DNA from: Trifolium pratense
Taxonomy: Eukaryota; Streptophyta; Magnoliopsida; Fabales; Fabaceae
Length of the DNA stretch: 64,000 nt
Direction of reading: 5' to 3'
Assembly (NCBI RefSeq): GCF_020283565.1
Contig: NC_060062.1
Location: forward strand, 53,342,439-53,406,438
Numbering within the stretch: the first letter of the stretch is position 1; every line of letters starts with the position of its first letter. The notes under the pieces were generated by a model, which made no database searches, was not told where the DNA came from, and was given only the letters and a program-made list of their open reading frames with translations. Positions 36,249 to 48,589 of this stretch are shown here, one piece after another. The position numbers and the translations under genes were made by a program.

Positions 36249-37130
36249 TGTTTACACTGATTTTTGGTAAACAACCGCTAGTTTAAATTAATTACTTGAG
36301 AGATCAACTAGTAAATCTCGGGACAATTGTTCATGCATGGAAAAAGAAGTTTGAATGTTCATCATTAAAGACATCCTTATTTTGCAAAAGAACAATATGT
36401 TTGGTTTCTGAAACATAAATTAAATGCGAACAAAAGTAAGTTCACTCGAACGAGAGAACCAATAAAATGCAGAATTTGTAAATGCTTTAGAAAATAAAGA
36501 CTTATGGAAAGTAAATTTGCATTTAGAATGTAAAAGTTACAAAGAAAATAAGATGGTTCACTGATTCATACATCTTTCTCGAGTAACTCGTTTCTCGCTT
36601 TAACATGGGTACTTTGAGTGTTTGAGAATTTGTGTAAATGAATTGTGACCCCTACTTCGACTATACAGACTCCTATTTATAGAAAAATACATAACGTCTA
36701 CCTTAACGTTAAACTACTAAACTTCAGCCACGCGTCCTTTTGCATTTGAAATGAACCAAGGCCTTGAACCGTTGCAACTGTCGAAGTCGAATCATATTTG
36801 AAGGATGGAAAATACTCTAAGTCCACAATCTTGAGTGTTCCGATTTATTAAACTCAATCGAATTAATCTTCTACTTGAAAAGCAACGACTCTTCATGACT
36901 TGCAGACTCATATGAAGCTATCTAAAGAATACTTTCCATCAGAATTCTTTTATTCTTAAAGACATTACCCTTCACCTTCATTAAATGATAAGAGAGTTAA
37001 ACTCTCTTGTTTTTGAAGACATTTAAAACCTGGCACTATTTAAAGCCATTTAACAAACTTTTTAGTAATGAATGTCTTTGGAATTAGAGATGAAAACATG
37101 TTTTAGCTCAAGCTAAAATATGGGATAACA
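36249..37130 (-). repeat. 3' LTR of the Tat element
   Basis: Runs TGTTTACAC to GGGATAACA on the plus strand. A minus-strand TATA-like CTATAAATAG near 36673-36683 is a likely LTR promoter core. Confidence 0.92.
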
Positions 37131-39444
37131 AATTGCCCCCAAAAATGCCTGTTTCGATTTGAATGATTCGAATGAAATAAGAAAATGGCATTTTTAAAGT
37201 ACTTTGTCATATATACCACCTCCACTAATTGTTCTAATTTCTCTTTGGACACCTTGTATCCAGAAGCAATCTGTGCTAAATCATTTGCTTCCTGATTCTC
37301 TATTCGAGGAACGTGTTCGGTGTCAATCGAATCGAAACGTTTTAGTAACGCATTTGCTATGACAAAATAACGAATCAAATGTTCTTTAATACATTTGTAT
37401 TCTCTTGTCAGTTGCTTCAAAACTAATTCTGAATCACCTCTTATTTTAATGTCTGTTGCCCCAGGCTCAATAGTATTTCCAAACCTGCTATCAAAGCCTC
37501 ATATTCAGCCTCATTATTTGAACAAATACCATTGATTTTATATTTAAACTTGGTAGGAATTTTTTGTGGGGAAATTATTAGGACACCAATTCCTGTTCCA
37601 TGTTGATGCTTAGATCCGTCGAAGTATAAAATCCATGGCTCTGCAGCAACATAGTTTTGGGGTGATTCAATTGCTGAATGATCAACAATAAAGTCAGCCA
37701 CTATTTGGCCTTTAATTGCTTTCAAAGGTTTGTATGAAAGTGAATACTCAGAAAGAGCTAAAGCCCATCTACCAATTTGACTATGCAAAATTGGTTTTAA
37801 CAGCATATGCTTAATAACATCATAATGAGAATAAACATAGACATCAATAGGCTTTATATAATGCTTCAATTTCATACAAGAAAAATACAAACAAAGACAA
37901 AGCTTTTCAATACTACTATATCGAGTTTCAACATCATTAAGGACTCTACTTAAATAATATATGGCTTTTTCTTCACCATTTTCGTCCTCCTGGGCTAACA
38001 TACTACCTAATGTTATATTAGATGCTGAAATATACAACTTCATAAACTTGTATCTAATTGGAGGCATAAGAGTTGGAGGATTAGACAAGTATTTCTTTAT
38101 TTCATCGAATGCTTCTTGTTGATCCTGCCCCCAAGTGAAAACGTCTTCTTTCTTGAGTCGAAGCAATGGTGAAAAAGCTTGAGCTTTACCACTTAGATTC
38201 GAAATGAATCTCCTCAGAAAGTTGATTTTTCCCAACAAGGATTGAAGCTGCTTTTTGTTTGTTGGAGGCTTAGTCTCCAAAATAGCCTTTGTCTTATTTT
38301 GGTTTATCTCAATGCCTTTTTTATGCACCACAAATCCAAGGAAATCTCCTGCATGTACACAAAAAGCACATTTTAATGGATTCATTTTTAATCCATATTT
38401 CCTCATTCTTTCGAATGACTTTCTTAGACAAACCAAATGATCATTTTGTGATGATGACTTAACAATAATATCATCAATATATACTTGCATAAAAGTATCT
38501 ATAAAATCATGGAAAATTGAGTTCATTGCTCTTTGGTATGTGGCACCAGCATTTTTCAATCCAAACGGCATTACGACCCATTCATAGGTTCCTAAGGCCC
38601 CTGGGCATCGAAAAGCTGTTTTTGCCACATCTTCTTCAGCAATAAAAATTTGATTATACCCAGAATATCCATCTAGCATACTAAGGTACTCAAAGTCTGC
38701 TGCTGAATCTATTAGCATTTCTGCCACAGGCATGGAATATTCATCTTTGGGGGTAGCATTATTTAAGTCCCTAAAATCTATACATATCCTAAGAGAACCA
38801 TTTTTCTTAATGACGGGAACTATATTTGCTAACCATTCGACGTACCTGGCAGTCCTGATGAACTTGCTTCTCAGCAGCCTTTCAATCTCCTCTTTGATTT
38901 TAGACAGGATTTCTGGTGCAAACCTTCTTGGTGATTGCTTAACTGGTTTCTTGTCTGGTCGAATAGGTAATCTATGTTCGACCAAATTTCTGTTTAAACC
39001 TGGCATTTCATTGTAATCCCAAGCAAAACAATCTTTGAACTCTTTAAGGAGTTCGACCAGTTTATCACGCAAGTCCTTTGGGATATTGGCACTTATGTAC
39101 GTTGGCCTTTTGATCGAGCCATCTCCAATATCTATTTCCTCCAAAGGGTCTTGGGCTTGCATCTTTTGACTAGAATTCGAAAGATCCTTTTCAAATCCCA
39201 ATGGTTCTTCATCATAGATGCAGTCCAACTTTTGGATAATTGGCAATGTTTTGCCATTTTCACAACTATTGGCTTCGACAGCCATATTTTCTTTCAGCAT
39301 AGTGGCTTCCAAAGCCATGTTTATTTTGTTTTCGGCCATATAAGCCGAAATCTTGGCCCAAGCATTGGGCTTAGTCATCGTGGTATTCTTCAAAGTCCCA
39401 CCCAGTTGGGCGGAATTTGCCTTCATCCACATATGGACCATCAT
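37103..39444 (-). pseudogene. Tat Pol: reverse transcriptase, RNase H and second RNase H, frameshifted
   Basis: One frame runs 39444 to 37441 (667 codons). It begins with a protease-RT linker, then RT (ANIVPVIKKNGSLRICIDFRDL; catalytic YIDD in QVYIDDIIVKS), RNase H (LYISASNITLGSML..YSSIEKLCL) and the start of a second RNase H (WILYFDGSKHQHGTGIGV, NNEAEYEALIAGLE). The frame then stops, and the rest (TREYKCIKEHL..HVPRIENQEANDLAQIAS) continues in another frame from 37420. The RT frame itself is offset from the protease frame by one base. No zinc finger or DDE integrase core follows. Confidence 0.88.
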
Positions 39445-42400
39445 CTATCTCCTCTCTCTCCCAAATGAATCCATGAGTTGGATCTAATTTGACAGAATGG
39501 TAGACACTATCAGCAGGGGCATAGGCATATCCCTGTTCAGTACATGGCGAGATATTCGCCAATTTCTTATCAAATGAATGCTTGGTTATATGGTGTGTTT
39601 CAGCCCTAAAATAACTTTGATCGGCTTCGATATTTTCTACTACACCATCTTCTCTCCAAATACTCACCCTCTGATGGAGAGTCGAAGGCACTGCTCCTAC
39701 ACCATGTATCCACTCCCTTCCTAGAAGCAGATTGTAATTGGCCTTCGATGCCACAACCAAAAACAAAGTTGGCCTGACAGTGCTGCCAACCGCTACATCG
39801 ACTTGAATTGCCCCCAGTGAGAAACCAGTCTCACCTTCGTAATTCGAAAGAACGATGTTGTGAGGGTGCAAGTCAGTAGAAAACTTACCAATCTTGGTAA
39901 TCATGAACTCTGGCATCAGATTTACTGCTGCTCCTCCATCAATCAGCACTTTGTTGACCCCCACATTGTTTACTTTGGCCTGAATAAAGAGGGGTTTCAA
40001 ATGATTCTTCATTCCCTCAGTTGGCCTCTCAAAATTGGCCATCTGTTCCTCTAAACAGCCATTATTCATAACATAATAACACATTGGCTTATGTAAAGCC
40101 AATTCACTTTCATCGAACTCATCCTCCCCTTCAGTTACTTCTGACCATACGTCATACTCAGTAGGCAGAATAGAAACAACATTCACCAGCACATCAAATT
40201 CAGGATCTGAATCAAGAAGATCCTCATCCTCCAAGTTTTCCTCTTCGATCTTGTCATCAACATTTTGATCAGCCAATGGTTGAGACAATATTTCTTTCAG
40301 AGGCCTTCTGGGCTCTCCGACCACCTGTTTTCCTTTATTGTTTTCTGTCTTCTGAGTCTCCTGAAGTGAGAGTTTCTGTTGGCGTTGATGTCTACGCCAT
40401 TGTGTTCTTGTCATGGGATTTTTTCCCATATAGTTGTTCCTGTAAGCATACTTCTTCGAATCTCCAGGCTGACTCGAATGGCTCTTACTCGAACTTCCCT
40501 TGTCAACAGAATTTCTGACAAAGTTTGGAACATGACCATGAACCCATTTGTTCATTGGTGAGTTGTTGGATGGCACAAAAGTACTTGAGTTGCCCAACCT
40601 TTGATATATTGGTTTGGCATGCGCCATATTTTGTCTTTTCATTGGCCTTGACTTTGGTCAATTCTCTTTGTTTCTTCTGAATGGTATAAACTTGTTAAGG
40701 CCCTCAGTAGCCTTCTTATCGAATACAGCACTGCACCTTGGGCAAAGCATAACTTCAGACTTGTTAAGCTTACACCTTTGCAGAAAATCAATCAGTTCCT
40801 CTTCAGCCCCAGGGTATACCACTTTCATCTTCTCGTATTATTCATCTTCTGGAATAGAAACTAACTGTGCGCCTCCTGACAGGTCCATGGCATCGATCAT
40901 TAAGCATTCGACCGGTTCCACATAGGAAGCATCTGATATCTGTAATGGATCTTCATCAATTTTCATCTGTTGTTTGGACTTCTCTCCAAACTTCAGCCTT
41001 CCATCTTTCAAAGCTTTCTGAACCAGATCCCTGAAAAGAACACATTGTGAGGTTTTATAACCCAAAAAATTATGAAATTTACAAAAACCTCTTTTCTTTT
41101 GTTGCTCAAGGGGAGGCACTTTTAGTCCCTTTGGAACAACAATTTGGCCATCAGTAACCAATAAATCAAATATTTCATCACATTTAGTTATGTCAAATGA
41201 ATATGTCTTAGCAACAAATTTATCATTTTTTGGTTCGACAGGATTTTTCTCATTCGAAGGTTTTAATAATTTACAGACATAAGGAGGGCCAGGCTTTAGT
41301 TCGGCCACATTGATTTCATTATCCTCTATGTCTTCGTAATTTATCACATATTCCTCATCATCATCTAATGTTTCGACATAAGCAATTTTTTCCCTCTTTT
41401 GAAACTTTGATGATCTAGCCTTTTCAGCCTTAAGGCGTTCGACCTGTCTCACTCTATCTGCTAACTGTTCCATGTCTCTTAGATGTTGTGTATCTAATTT
41501 CTTTCGAATCGAATAATCTAGGCCTCCAGCAGCCATTTCGACTAACTCATGTTCAGGCACTTGGGTAAAGCATCTAGCCTTGAGTAACCTGAATCTATTC
41601 AAGTAATCATCTATGGACTCTGGCGTTTTTCTCCTAACACTGGCCAATTCCTTCAGACTAATCTTAGATTGGCCCATGTAGAATTGTTCATGGAAAACCC
41701 TTTCCAATTGAGCCCAATGATGAATCGAACGAGGGGGAAGTGTTGTGAACCAAGTGAAAGCATTCTTTGTAAGGGAATTTGGGAAATATTTCAATCTTAA
41801 ATTTTCATTTTCTGCCAAGTTTCCTGCTTCAGCAAAAAATCTTGCCACATGCTCCACCGTTGATTCAGTTGTATCCCCAGCAAACTTTGTGAATTTGGGA
41901 ATTTTCCATCCCCTTGGCAATTCAGTCTGCAGCACATACTCAGACAAAGGGGAAACGAAATTGGGCCTGTGCAAGCCAACATTGAAACCATTTTGGGTCA
42001 ATATCGTTTCGACTAGATTTGCCAAATTATATTGTTGTGCAAAATTGTTTCTTTGCACATTTCTAACTACTTCGTCAGCGTTCTGATTTCTATTAACCAA
42101 AACTATCCCAGGATCTTGAACTTGGTTCACCACTTGGACCGGTGGTTCCTCTTGCACCACTTGTGGCGCTCGATTATTAGGAACTTCATCCTCATTGGGG
42201 AAACCCTGATTTTGAACGTGCGCTTGATTTCGAATGGGTTGAAGGTTTTGGTTAGGCATTGCAGGTGTGCCAAAGAAATCTGCGATTCGCCCCATCTGAT
42301 GGGCTAACAACTGATAGTTGTTATTTGTGTTATTAATTAAAGGATTTAGGATAGTCCCTAATTGTGAAGTTAAGGTATTAACCATTTCATGGTTACTTTC

Positions 42401-42862
42401 GTCCATCTGTTGTCGAACGGACATCATGGTTACATTTGTCAGATTTTGCAGGCCAATGTCTCTGGTTCTATTTCCCACAACAGAGGCTGCTGGGGAAGGC
42501 ATGGTACTCCCCACAGGGTTAGGATTAGAATTATGTAAACCTGCCATTAAAGATGTTGGCATACCTAATCCTGGTTGATTCAACAGAAATGATTAAATGG
42601 GGCTTCTTAGATCTTCATAACCAGGTTGACTATTCCCCACATTGTGTGATATTGACGAAGTTATTGACCCAGACAGAGTCGAACTTGTCGAAGGTATCGT
42701 TACCCCTATATTCCCAAAACTGACTGAGGGGGCGCTCGAACCAGATGTTCCAGAGCCTTGAGCCATGATTGTAGCGTTACTATTCGACGCTTGCGTTGGC
42801 TGTCCCTCAGGATTTGGAACATTGTTATTATTGTTTTGATTGTTATTTGGTGGTCGAACCAT
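39371..42862 (-). pseudogene. Tat Gag-protease region with three in-frame stops
   Basis: One reading frame covers 42862 to 39371 but is broken by stops at 42593, 40838 and near 40658. The first block is a Gly/Asn/Ser-rich N-terminus. The second is Gag (TWFTTLPPRSIHHWAQLERVFHEQFY, then a coiled segment near DMEQLADRVRQVERLKAEKA). The third carries the protease motif VLIDGGAAVNLMP and LLLGREWI. The frame either decayed after insertion or was already broken when copied. All three stops lie in otherwise well-kept coding sequence. Confidence 0.85.
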
Positions 42863-43048
42863 TTTTTATCGAGATTTAACACTAGTTAAATTGGGTAAAG
42901 ACTTCCCACTTCTCAAATGCATACAAAATCAAAACATATAACTTTGAATACCAAACTGCTTTAGTATTCGAACAGGATTCTTAGAAAACAAACTTCTTTT
43001 AAGAATATAAAATGCACAAAACAACCCGTCCCACTGGGCGTGCCAATT

Positions 43049-43930
43049 TGTTTACACTGATTTTTGGTAAACAACCGCTAGTTTAAATTAATTACTTGAG
43101 AGATCAACTAGTAAATCTCGGGACAATTGTTCATGCATGGAAAAAGAAGTTTGAATGTTCATCATTAAAGACATCCTTATTTTGCAAAAGAACAATATGT
43201 TTGGTTTCTGAAACATAAATTAAATGCGAACAAAAGTAAGTTCACTCGAACGAGAGAACCAATAAAATGCAGAATTTGTAAATGCTTTAGAAAATAAAGA
43301 CTTATGGAAAGTAAATTTGCATTTAGAATGTAAAAGTTACAAAGAAAATAAGATGGTTCACTGATTCATACATCTTTCTCGAGTAACTCGTTTCTCGCTT
43401 TAACATGGGTACTTTGAGTGTTTGAGAATTTGTGTAAATGAATTGTGACCCCTACTTCGACTATACAGACTCCTATTTATAGAAAAATACATAACGTCTA
43501 CCTTAACGTTAAACTACTAAACTTCAGCCACACGTCCTTTTGCATTTGAAATGAACTAAGGCCTTGAACCGTTGCAACTGTCGAAGTCGAATCATATTTG
43601 AAGGATGGAAAATACTCTAAGTCCACAATCTTGAGTGTTCCGATTTATTAAACTCAATCGAATTAATCTTCTACTTGAAAAGCAGCGACTCTTCATGACT
43701 TGCAGACTCATATGAAGCTATCTAAAGAATATTTTCCATCAGAATTCTTTTATTCTTAAAGACATTACCCTTCACCTTCATTAAATGATAAGAGAGTTAA
43801 ACTCTCTTGTTTTTGAAGACATTTAAAACCTGACACTATTTAAAGCCATTTAACAAACTTTTTAGTAATGAATGTCTTTGGAATTAGAGATGAAAACATG
43901 TTTTAGCTCAAGCTAAAATATGGGATAACA
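43049..43930 (-). repeat. 5' LTR of the Tat element
   Basis: Near-identical partner of 36249-37130. The differences seen are single bases, near 43532, 43557, 43685, 43732 and 43833. Confidence 0.92.
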
Positions 43931-43935
43931 CCAGT

Positions 43936-44440
43936 TACGTTTGTTTGCAATTATCAATCTCCGAACCTATGAATTTTCAGGCATAAGAAGAAATCTGACA
44001 GCTCATTCGAGAGGTACATAACTCATCTTGTAGGTAATGGTGCAAATCCCCAAATTGGTGTAAATTATGGTGAAACTTGCAGCCATGTAGTCAAATCGGT
44101 TACGATTCGCACGATACTCAGTGTTGCTTTATCAATATCATGGTGTCTCCGTCAATTAGATGTCAAACAAATATTTTTACATGTTTAATTTGATGAAAAT
44201 GTGCATGCACCAACCTTCGGTTTTCTCCATCCTCAAAACCCTGACTATGTGTACCTTCTTAAAAAGTCTCTCTATATGGACTTAAACAAACACCTCACCA
44301 CCGGTACCAACGATTTAATAACTCTGTTGCTATGAGTTATTTCAATATTTTTTATCACTCATTATTTACTTATCATCAGGAAAATGGCATATTCTGCTTT
44401 ATGTGGATGACATCCTTCTTGTTCTTTTAATGCTCTTTGT
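43936..44440 (+). pseudogene. Old Ty1/copia reverse transcriptase relic
   Basis: Broken frames still read a Copia RT order: a LVGNGANPQIGVNYGETCSHVVK-like start, ISWCLRQLDVKQIFLH, HAPTFGFLHPQNPDYVYLLKKSLY and, after a gap, LYVDDILLVL, with stops between. The Tat element inserted at or beside its upstream edge. Confidence 0.8.
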
Positions 44441-44534
44441 GAATCTATTATATACATCTAAACTTGGATCTAAATTTATATGTAGGATTTAGTCTATTTC
44501 AATTTTTTTTTTTTGTATATTTTGGCGAGAAAGA

Positions 44535-44535
<1 letters not shown>

Positions 44536-44592
<57 letters not shown>
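44536..44592. repeat. (TAA)n microsatellite
   Basis: About 19 TAA units, followed by short AAAT repeats (44619-44636). Confidence 0.95.
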
Positions 44593-44594
<2 letters not shown>

Positions 44595-44764
44595 TTTATA
44601 AAAAATTATTCTCAAAAAATAAATAAATAAATAAAAAGAAGAAAAAGCAAGATGCCTTCAGTAGTTGCTGTGTGAAGTTGGGCTAATTGGGCTGCTCCTG
44701 TGTCAGATGAGGTGAGATTACAATGGGCCTAGGTGAAAAATACTTGGATAAGGTGAACTGAAAT

Positions 44765-45020
44765 GGTGGCTTCTCTTTTAGGCCCTTCATGTTTCTTTTA
44801 TACTCTAAAAAATTTAATTTTATCCTTGATAAAAACTTCGGTTTGCATAAGTCGAAGTTTTTTCTAGTTCAGATTCAGGAAAAATCCGATTAACAGAAAC
44901 CGAATTTTTTTTCAAGGCAAAAATAATTTCGATTCATAGAAACCGGAATTTTTATTGAAGTGCAAAAAAGTAAAATCCAAGGGGGGAAAAGAATCATGGG
45001 GGGCCTAAAGAGAAGCCATC
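44765..45020. mobile_element. Mutator-like MITE, 256 bp, 9-bp target duplication
   Basis: The ends GGTGGCTTCTCTTTTAGGCCC and GGGCCTAAAGAGAAGCCATC are inverted. The flank AACTGAAAT occurs at 44756-44764 and 45021-45029 (9 of 9). The interior has paired words around AACCGAATTT and AACCGGAATTT. Confidence 0.85.
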
Positions 45021-45080
45021 AACTGAAATATTCACGGGGCGCATGTGCAAGATATAATACCGTAGAGTATTATATTTAAA

Positions 45081-45257
45081 GGGTGTTAACTAGTGCGGGC
45101 ACTAGTTAAGAAATTAAAAGAAGAAATAAAAGAGAAGTTATGCATTGAAAAAAATCAAAATTTAGACTTTTCATGTGTTTACTACACAATATTCAAGACT
45201 AACTTTCTACATTTGAATTCTTAACTAGTGCCCCTGGGGCACTATTTAGCATTTGCC
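45081..45257. mobile_element. Mutator-like MITE, 177 bp, interrupted target duplication
   Basis: The ends GGGTGTTAACTAGTGC and GCACTATTTAGCATTTGCC are inverted, and the left end is palindromic (TTAACTAGTGC/GCACTAGTTAA). It is the same type and size as 34993-35167. The right target copy is split by the Stowaway element that follows. Confidence 0.75.
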
Positions 45258-45262
45258 ATATA

Positions 45263-45577
45263 CTCCCTCCGGTGCTATATATAAGAAACACTTTGGAATT
45301 TTTTTTTTGTCCTTTTTTGTAAGAAACACTCTTTAAATTTATTATTTATTAAATAGATAATCACTTGTATACCCTTATTTTTTTACTAAACTTATATACC
45401 CTTATTAAATTGTATAAAATGCAACTTATTTCAATGTTATGCATTAATTAAACAAACACACTCTCAAGGTTAATTTTGGAATAACACATAACATTATAGA
45501 ATTTTTAATAAAAAAATAAGCCTTTTTAATATGTGTGTTTTTCTCAATGTGGTCATTATAGATAAGACCGGATGGAG
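45263..45577. mobile_element. Stowaway MITE (Tc1/mariner type)
   Basis: The ends CTCCCTCCGGTGC and GACCGGATGGAG form the Stowaway terminal repeat, with TA on both sides (45261-45262 and 45578-45579). AT-rich, 315 bp. Confidence 0.85.
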
Positions 45578-45826
45578 TATAAAATATTACAACACATTCA
45601 ATGACTCTTTCAATATTTCAAATTAGTCTATGTCTTTGCTAAACGTTTTTCATTTGATCCCCTATTGACATTTGTTTTGTAACACTATTAAATGTGTTAA
45701 TGCGAAGTGTTAAATGTCACTTGACAATGTTATCACACAATTTAAGTTGCACGTAGTAAAATTTTTTTTTTTTTTGGGTTACATAGTCAAATATCATTTT
45801 AAAAGTGCGACTATTAACTATTATTA

Positions 45827-46080
45827 CCTTCATCCCTAATTATAAGATCTTGTTTGACTATTGCATATGTACGTCAATGCAAAATTTTAATCATTAATAT
45901 TTTTAATTGTTTATTAGTAAAAATTATAAAAATTTAATATTTTGAAAATACTCATCAAAACAAATTTAACAAGATCTTATATGCTAATATTTATATTTAT
46001 GTATTATTAAAAAAATACGATAAAAATAAATTAAATGAATAATACATTTTTGTTAAACAGGGTGTTATAATTTTGACGGG
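45827..46080. mobile_element. Degenerate Stowaway-like MITE
   Basis: The left end CTTCATCCCTAATTATAAGATCTTG and right end TTATAATTTTGACGGGGGTAA resemble inverted Stowaway ends with several mismatches, and the internal AAGATCTTGTT/AACAAGATCTT words are inverted too. Confidence 0.45.
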
Positions 46081-46186
46081 GGTAATATTTAATACTTATT
46101 TTATTAGAAATTGGAAATATCAAATACCATTTTATTAGAAAATCCATGAAGACAAAAAGTTATTTTAGAATGAGTTAAAAAACTAC

Positions 46187-46396
46187 GGGTGTGTTTGTTT
46201 CAAGGTTTGTAATGTTATTTCTGGGAATATGAGATCTGGAATGTAACATTGCTATGTTTGTTTCAAGTTTTAAAAACATTCCCATGAAATCTAAATTTTA
46301 ACCAAACACATGAGTAGGAATGTTATTCCTGGAAATAATATTCCTAGGAATATCATTCCAAGAAATGCAATTTCATACCTTGAAACAAACACACCC
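46187..46396. mobile_element. MITE, 210 bp, 20-bp perfect TIR
   Basis: GGGTGTGTTTGTTTCAAGGT at the left returns as its exact reverse complement at 46377-46396. TAC flanks both sides (46184-46186 and 46397-46399). PIF/Harbinger-like by the 3-bp duplication and GGG ends. Confidence 0.8.
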
Positions 46397-46399
46397 TAC

Positions 46400-46771
46400 T
46401 AGTACTAGTATTTTTACTCTAATTTCGAATTTGAATTCGAATTCAAACTCTATGGTTAACAAACCAAACAGGATCCATCAACGCAAGGTAATAACTCCAA
46501 TAGGCAATATTTTACTGCATTTCAAGAACAGCGTGCTCCTGTGTTCTGAAATTCATCAAGTTCACAGAAAAAGTGCCCTACGCAGCATGTATTACAAGTT
46601 ACGCGTGTCCTTCATCAACTGGGAAGAGTGGCGGTGCTACACTACACTGGTACACGCCGAGGAACAACACCACCGCATGTTCGCCGTTTGCAACAACATC
46701 ACTGACATAAAGTTTCGTACTCTTCTTATTCGCCACGTTTCACTTTCATTACTTCAAAAGCTACCCATCAA
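46400..46771. other. Unassigned stretch, GC-richer than its surroundings
   Basis: 46480-46720 is more GC-rich than any neighbouring intergenic DNA. A plus-strand frame from 46320 stays open to 46865, but it starts inside one MITE and ends inside another, so it is not trusted as a gene. No domain was recognised in any frame. It may be a captured gene fragment or relic exon. Confidence 0.35.
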
Positions 46772-46779
46772 ATTCGTTA

Positions 46780-47307
46780 TAGGGATGAAAAAAAACGCAA
46801 ACCCGAGATACCCACCCGAATCCAAACTCAAGTCAACGGACGAAACCCGATTTGACTGGGTTTGAATTTGGGTTCGGGTGACACCCGATAATATTGGTGT
46901 GAGTTTGGTATCAGTCAAACCCACACCCGAAACCCATACACCCACCCGAAATATTTTATAATTACCTAATTACCCTCATAATCTCCTTCAATTTCCTTGG
47001 AAGACCTTAAATTTTAGTTGTAATTTAATTTCTTGAAAGTCTATGTGTGAATTTCCTTGGAAGACCTTAATTTTAGTTGTAATTTAATTCAAAGTCTATG
47101 TTGGAATTTAATTTCTTAAATTTGCAAATTATTTTCAAATGTGCTGCGGGTTTGGGTTTGAGTGGAAAAAACCCGAACCCAATGGGTGTGGGCGTGGGTG
47201 TTGTTTTGCCACCCGAATAACCTTTGGGTTTGGGTTTGGGTGATGATTTCGGGTGTGGGTTTGGTAAGTGTCAAACCCGCACCCATGGACGCCCGTTGCC
47301 ATCCTTA
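46780..47307. mobile_element. hAT-type MITE (copy 2)
   Basis: The ends TAGGGATGAAAA and TTGCCATCCTTA are flanked by ATTCGTTA on both sides (46772-46779 and 47308-47315, 8 of 8). The body is collinear with 19486-20038, with the same CCCG-rich outer parts and AT-rich core, less one internal piece. Confidence 0.9.
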
Positions 47308-47319
47308 ATTCGTTATTTA

Positions 47320-47410
47320 TAAGTTACTAGGTTTGGTCTAGTGGTGATGGGTTTGGGTAGTATGCAAGAGGTCTTGGTTCGATTCTTGACTCATTGTAAC
47401 AAAAAAAACT
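47320..47410 (+). repeat. tRNA-derived SINE
   Basis: Box A-like TGGTCTAGTGGTGATGGG (47335) and box B GGTTCGATTCTTGAC (47377), followed by an A-run (47398-47408). It lies right beside the hAT MITE. Confidence 0.65.
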
Positions 47411-48570
47411 TTATTTATTGATTATTAAAAAATAATTTAAAATGCAATTTTAATTTCTATTTTTGTTTTTGTTTTTATTACCAAGATATAACTATGAAAT
47501 TTTTATCCGTCATTCATTTTGATTTTAATTTATATACACTGTTATTTTACACATATATACATTTATTTTTCTATAAGCTGATTGATTTTTATATCCATTA
47601 AGCATAAGTTAAACCTCTCACCATTTATTTAAGAGGTTCAAAATTCTTACTACTTTGATCATTTTATTATTAATGGTTGATTTATATTTTTTTATTATTC
47701 TTATTCATAATTTTTTTTTGACAAAATTCTTATTCATAAATTAAAAAATATAATTCTGCAATTTCTAAACTTTTTTTTCTTTATTAGATAAAATGACAAA
47801 CACTACAAAAATTTGAATACATAATTGTACTATTCGATTCAAATTTTAATATTTAATAAATTAGGGTTAAGATTATAGGGTTCATTAATGAAGGTGTTCG
47901 ACTTAGTTCTGTTTGATAAAAATAACAGATGATAAATAAGTTAATTTATAATGTATAGTTGATGATTGATGGTTATAATAAGCTAATTGAAGTGTTTAGT
48001 AAATTTTATGTTTTTTATAATAAGTTATTTGTAAAATTAATGATTCAATTTTATGATTAAAATTAAAATATAGCGTATAGCTTAGAGTCTCTCCTAAATT
48101 CGTTGAGCTACTTATTAGGAAATGAATTTCCTATTATAACTGTGTGACACAGTTATAGTTCTCAGCCATACGATTTAAATTGACGGCTGGCATCGTTTTA
48201 TTGTATCAAAAAAGTTAAATTTATTGATAATAGTGATCGGATAAAGTATATTATCATTATTATATTATCATTTTTGTTTTTTTAATCGTCGCCCCAAAAC
48301 ACCGTTTAACATTATCCTTTTTATAAAAATAATATAAAAAGTGTAATTATGCTTAAATTTAAGGACCATTTACTATTTTAGAAGTTGTCTTTTTATTTAT
48401 TGACGGAATTTAAGAGGTTAACTTTGGCAACACATGTGTAATTGTTTGACATTGTAATGAAACAGTTGTCACACTATACAACTATGTTAACCTTTCTTCA
48501 ATAAGGACAATGTACTCTGAACCTTGAAGAAACACACATGATTCCTTCTACTACTCAACCTCAAATTTAC
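47411..48570. other. Intergenic, upstream of the TBL gene
   Basis: AT-rich. 47905-48090 contains a diverged 'AAGTTATTTGTAAAATTA' type repeat resembling the 31284 MITE. No gene or clear promoter element was singled out. Confidence 0.5.
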
Positions 48571-48589
48571 ATGCATGTACTTTTTCACA

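Larger units (their letters stand above)
36249..43930 (-). mobile_element. Ty3/Gypsy Tat-lineage element, complete ends, no integrase
   Basis: LTRs 36249-37130 and 43049-43930 (882 bp each) are flanked by a perfect CCAGT duplication (36244-36248 and 43931-43935). On the minus strand the right LTR is followed by a primer site TTGGCACGCCCAGTGGGAC, and the left LTR is preceded by the tract TTTTTGGGGGCAATT. By eye the LTRs differ at five positions. Gag, protease, reverse transcriptase, RNase H and a second archaeal-type RNase H can be read, a hallmark of the Tat/Ogre group. The second RNase H runs almost straight into the purine tract, so integrase is missing. Confidence 0.92.

Noticed and set aside
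46320..46865. 181-codon open frame on the plus strand
   Set aside because: It starts inside one MITE, ends inside another and has no recognisable domain.
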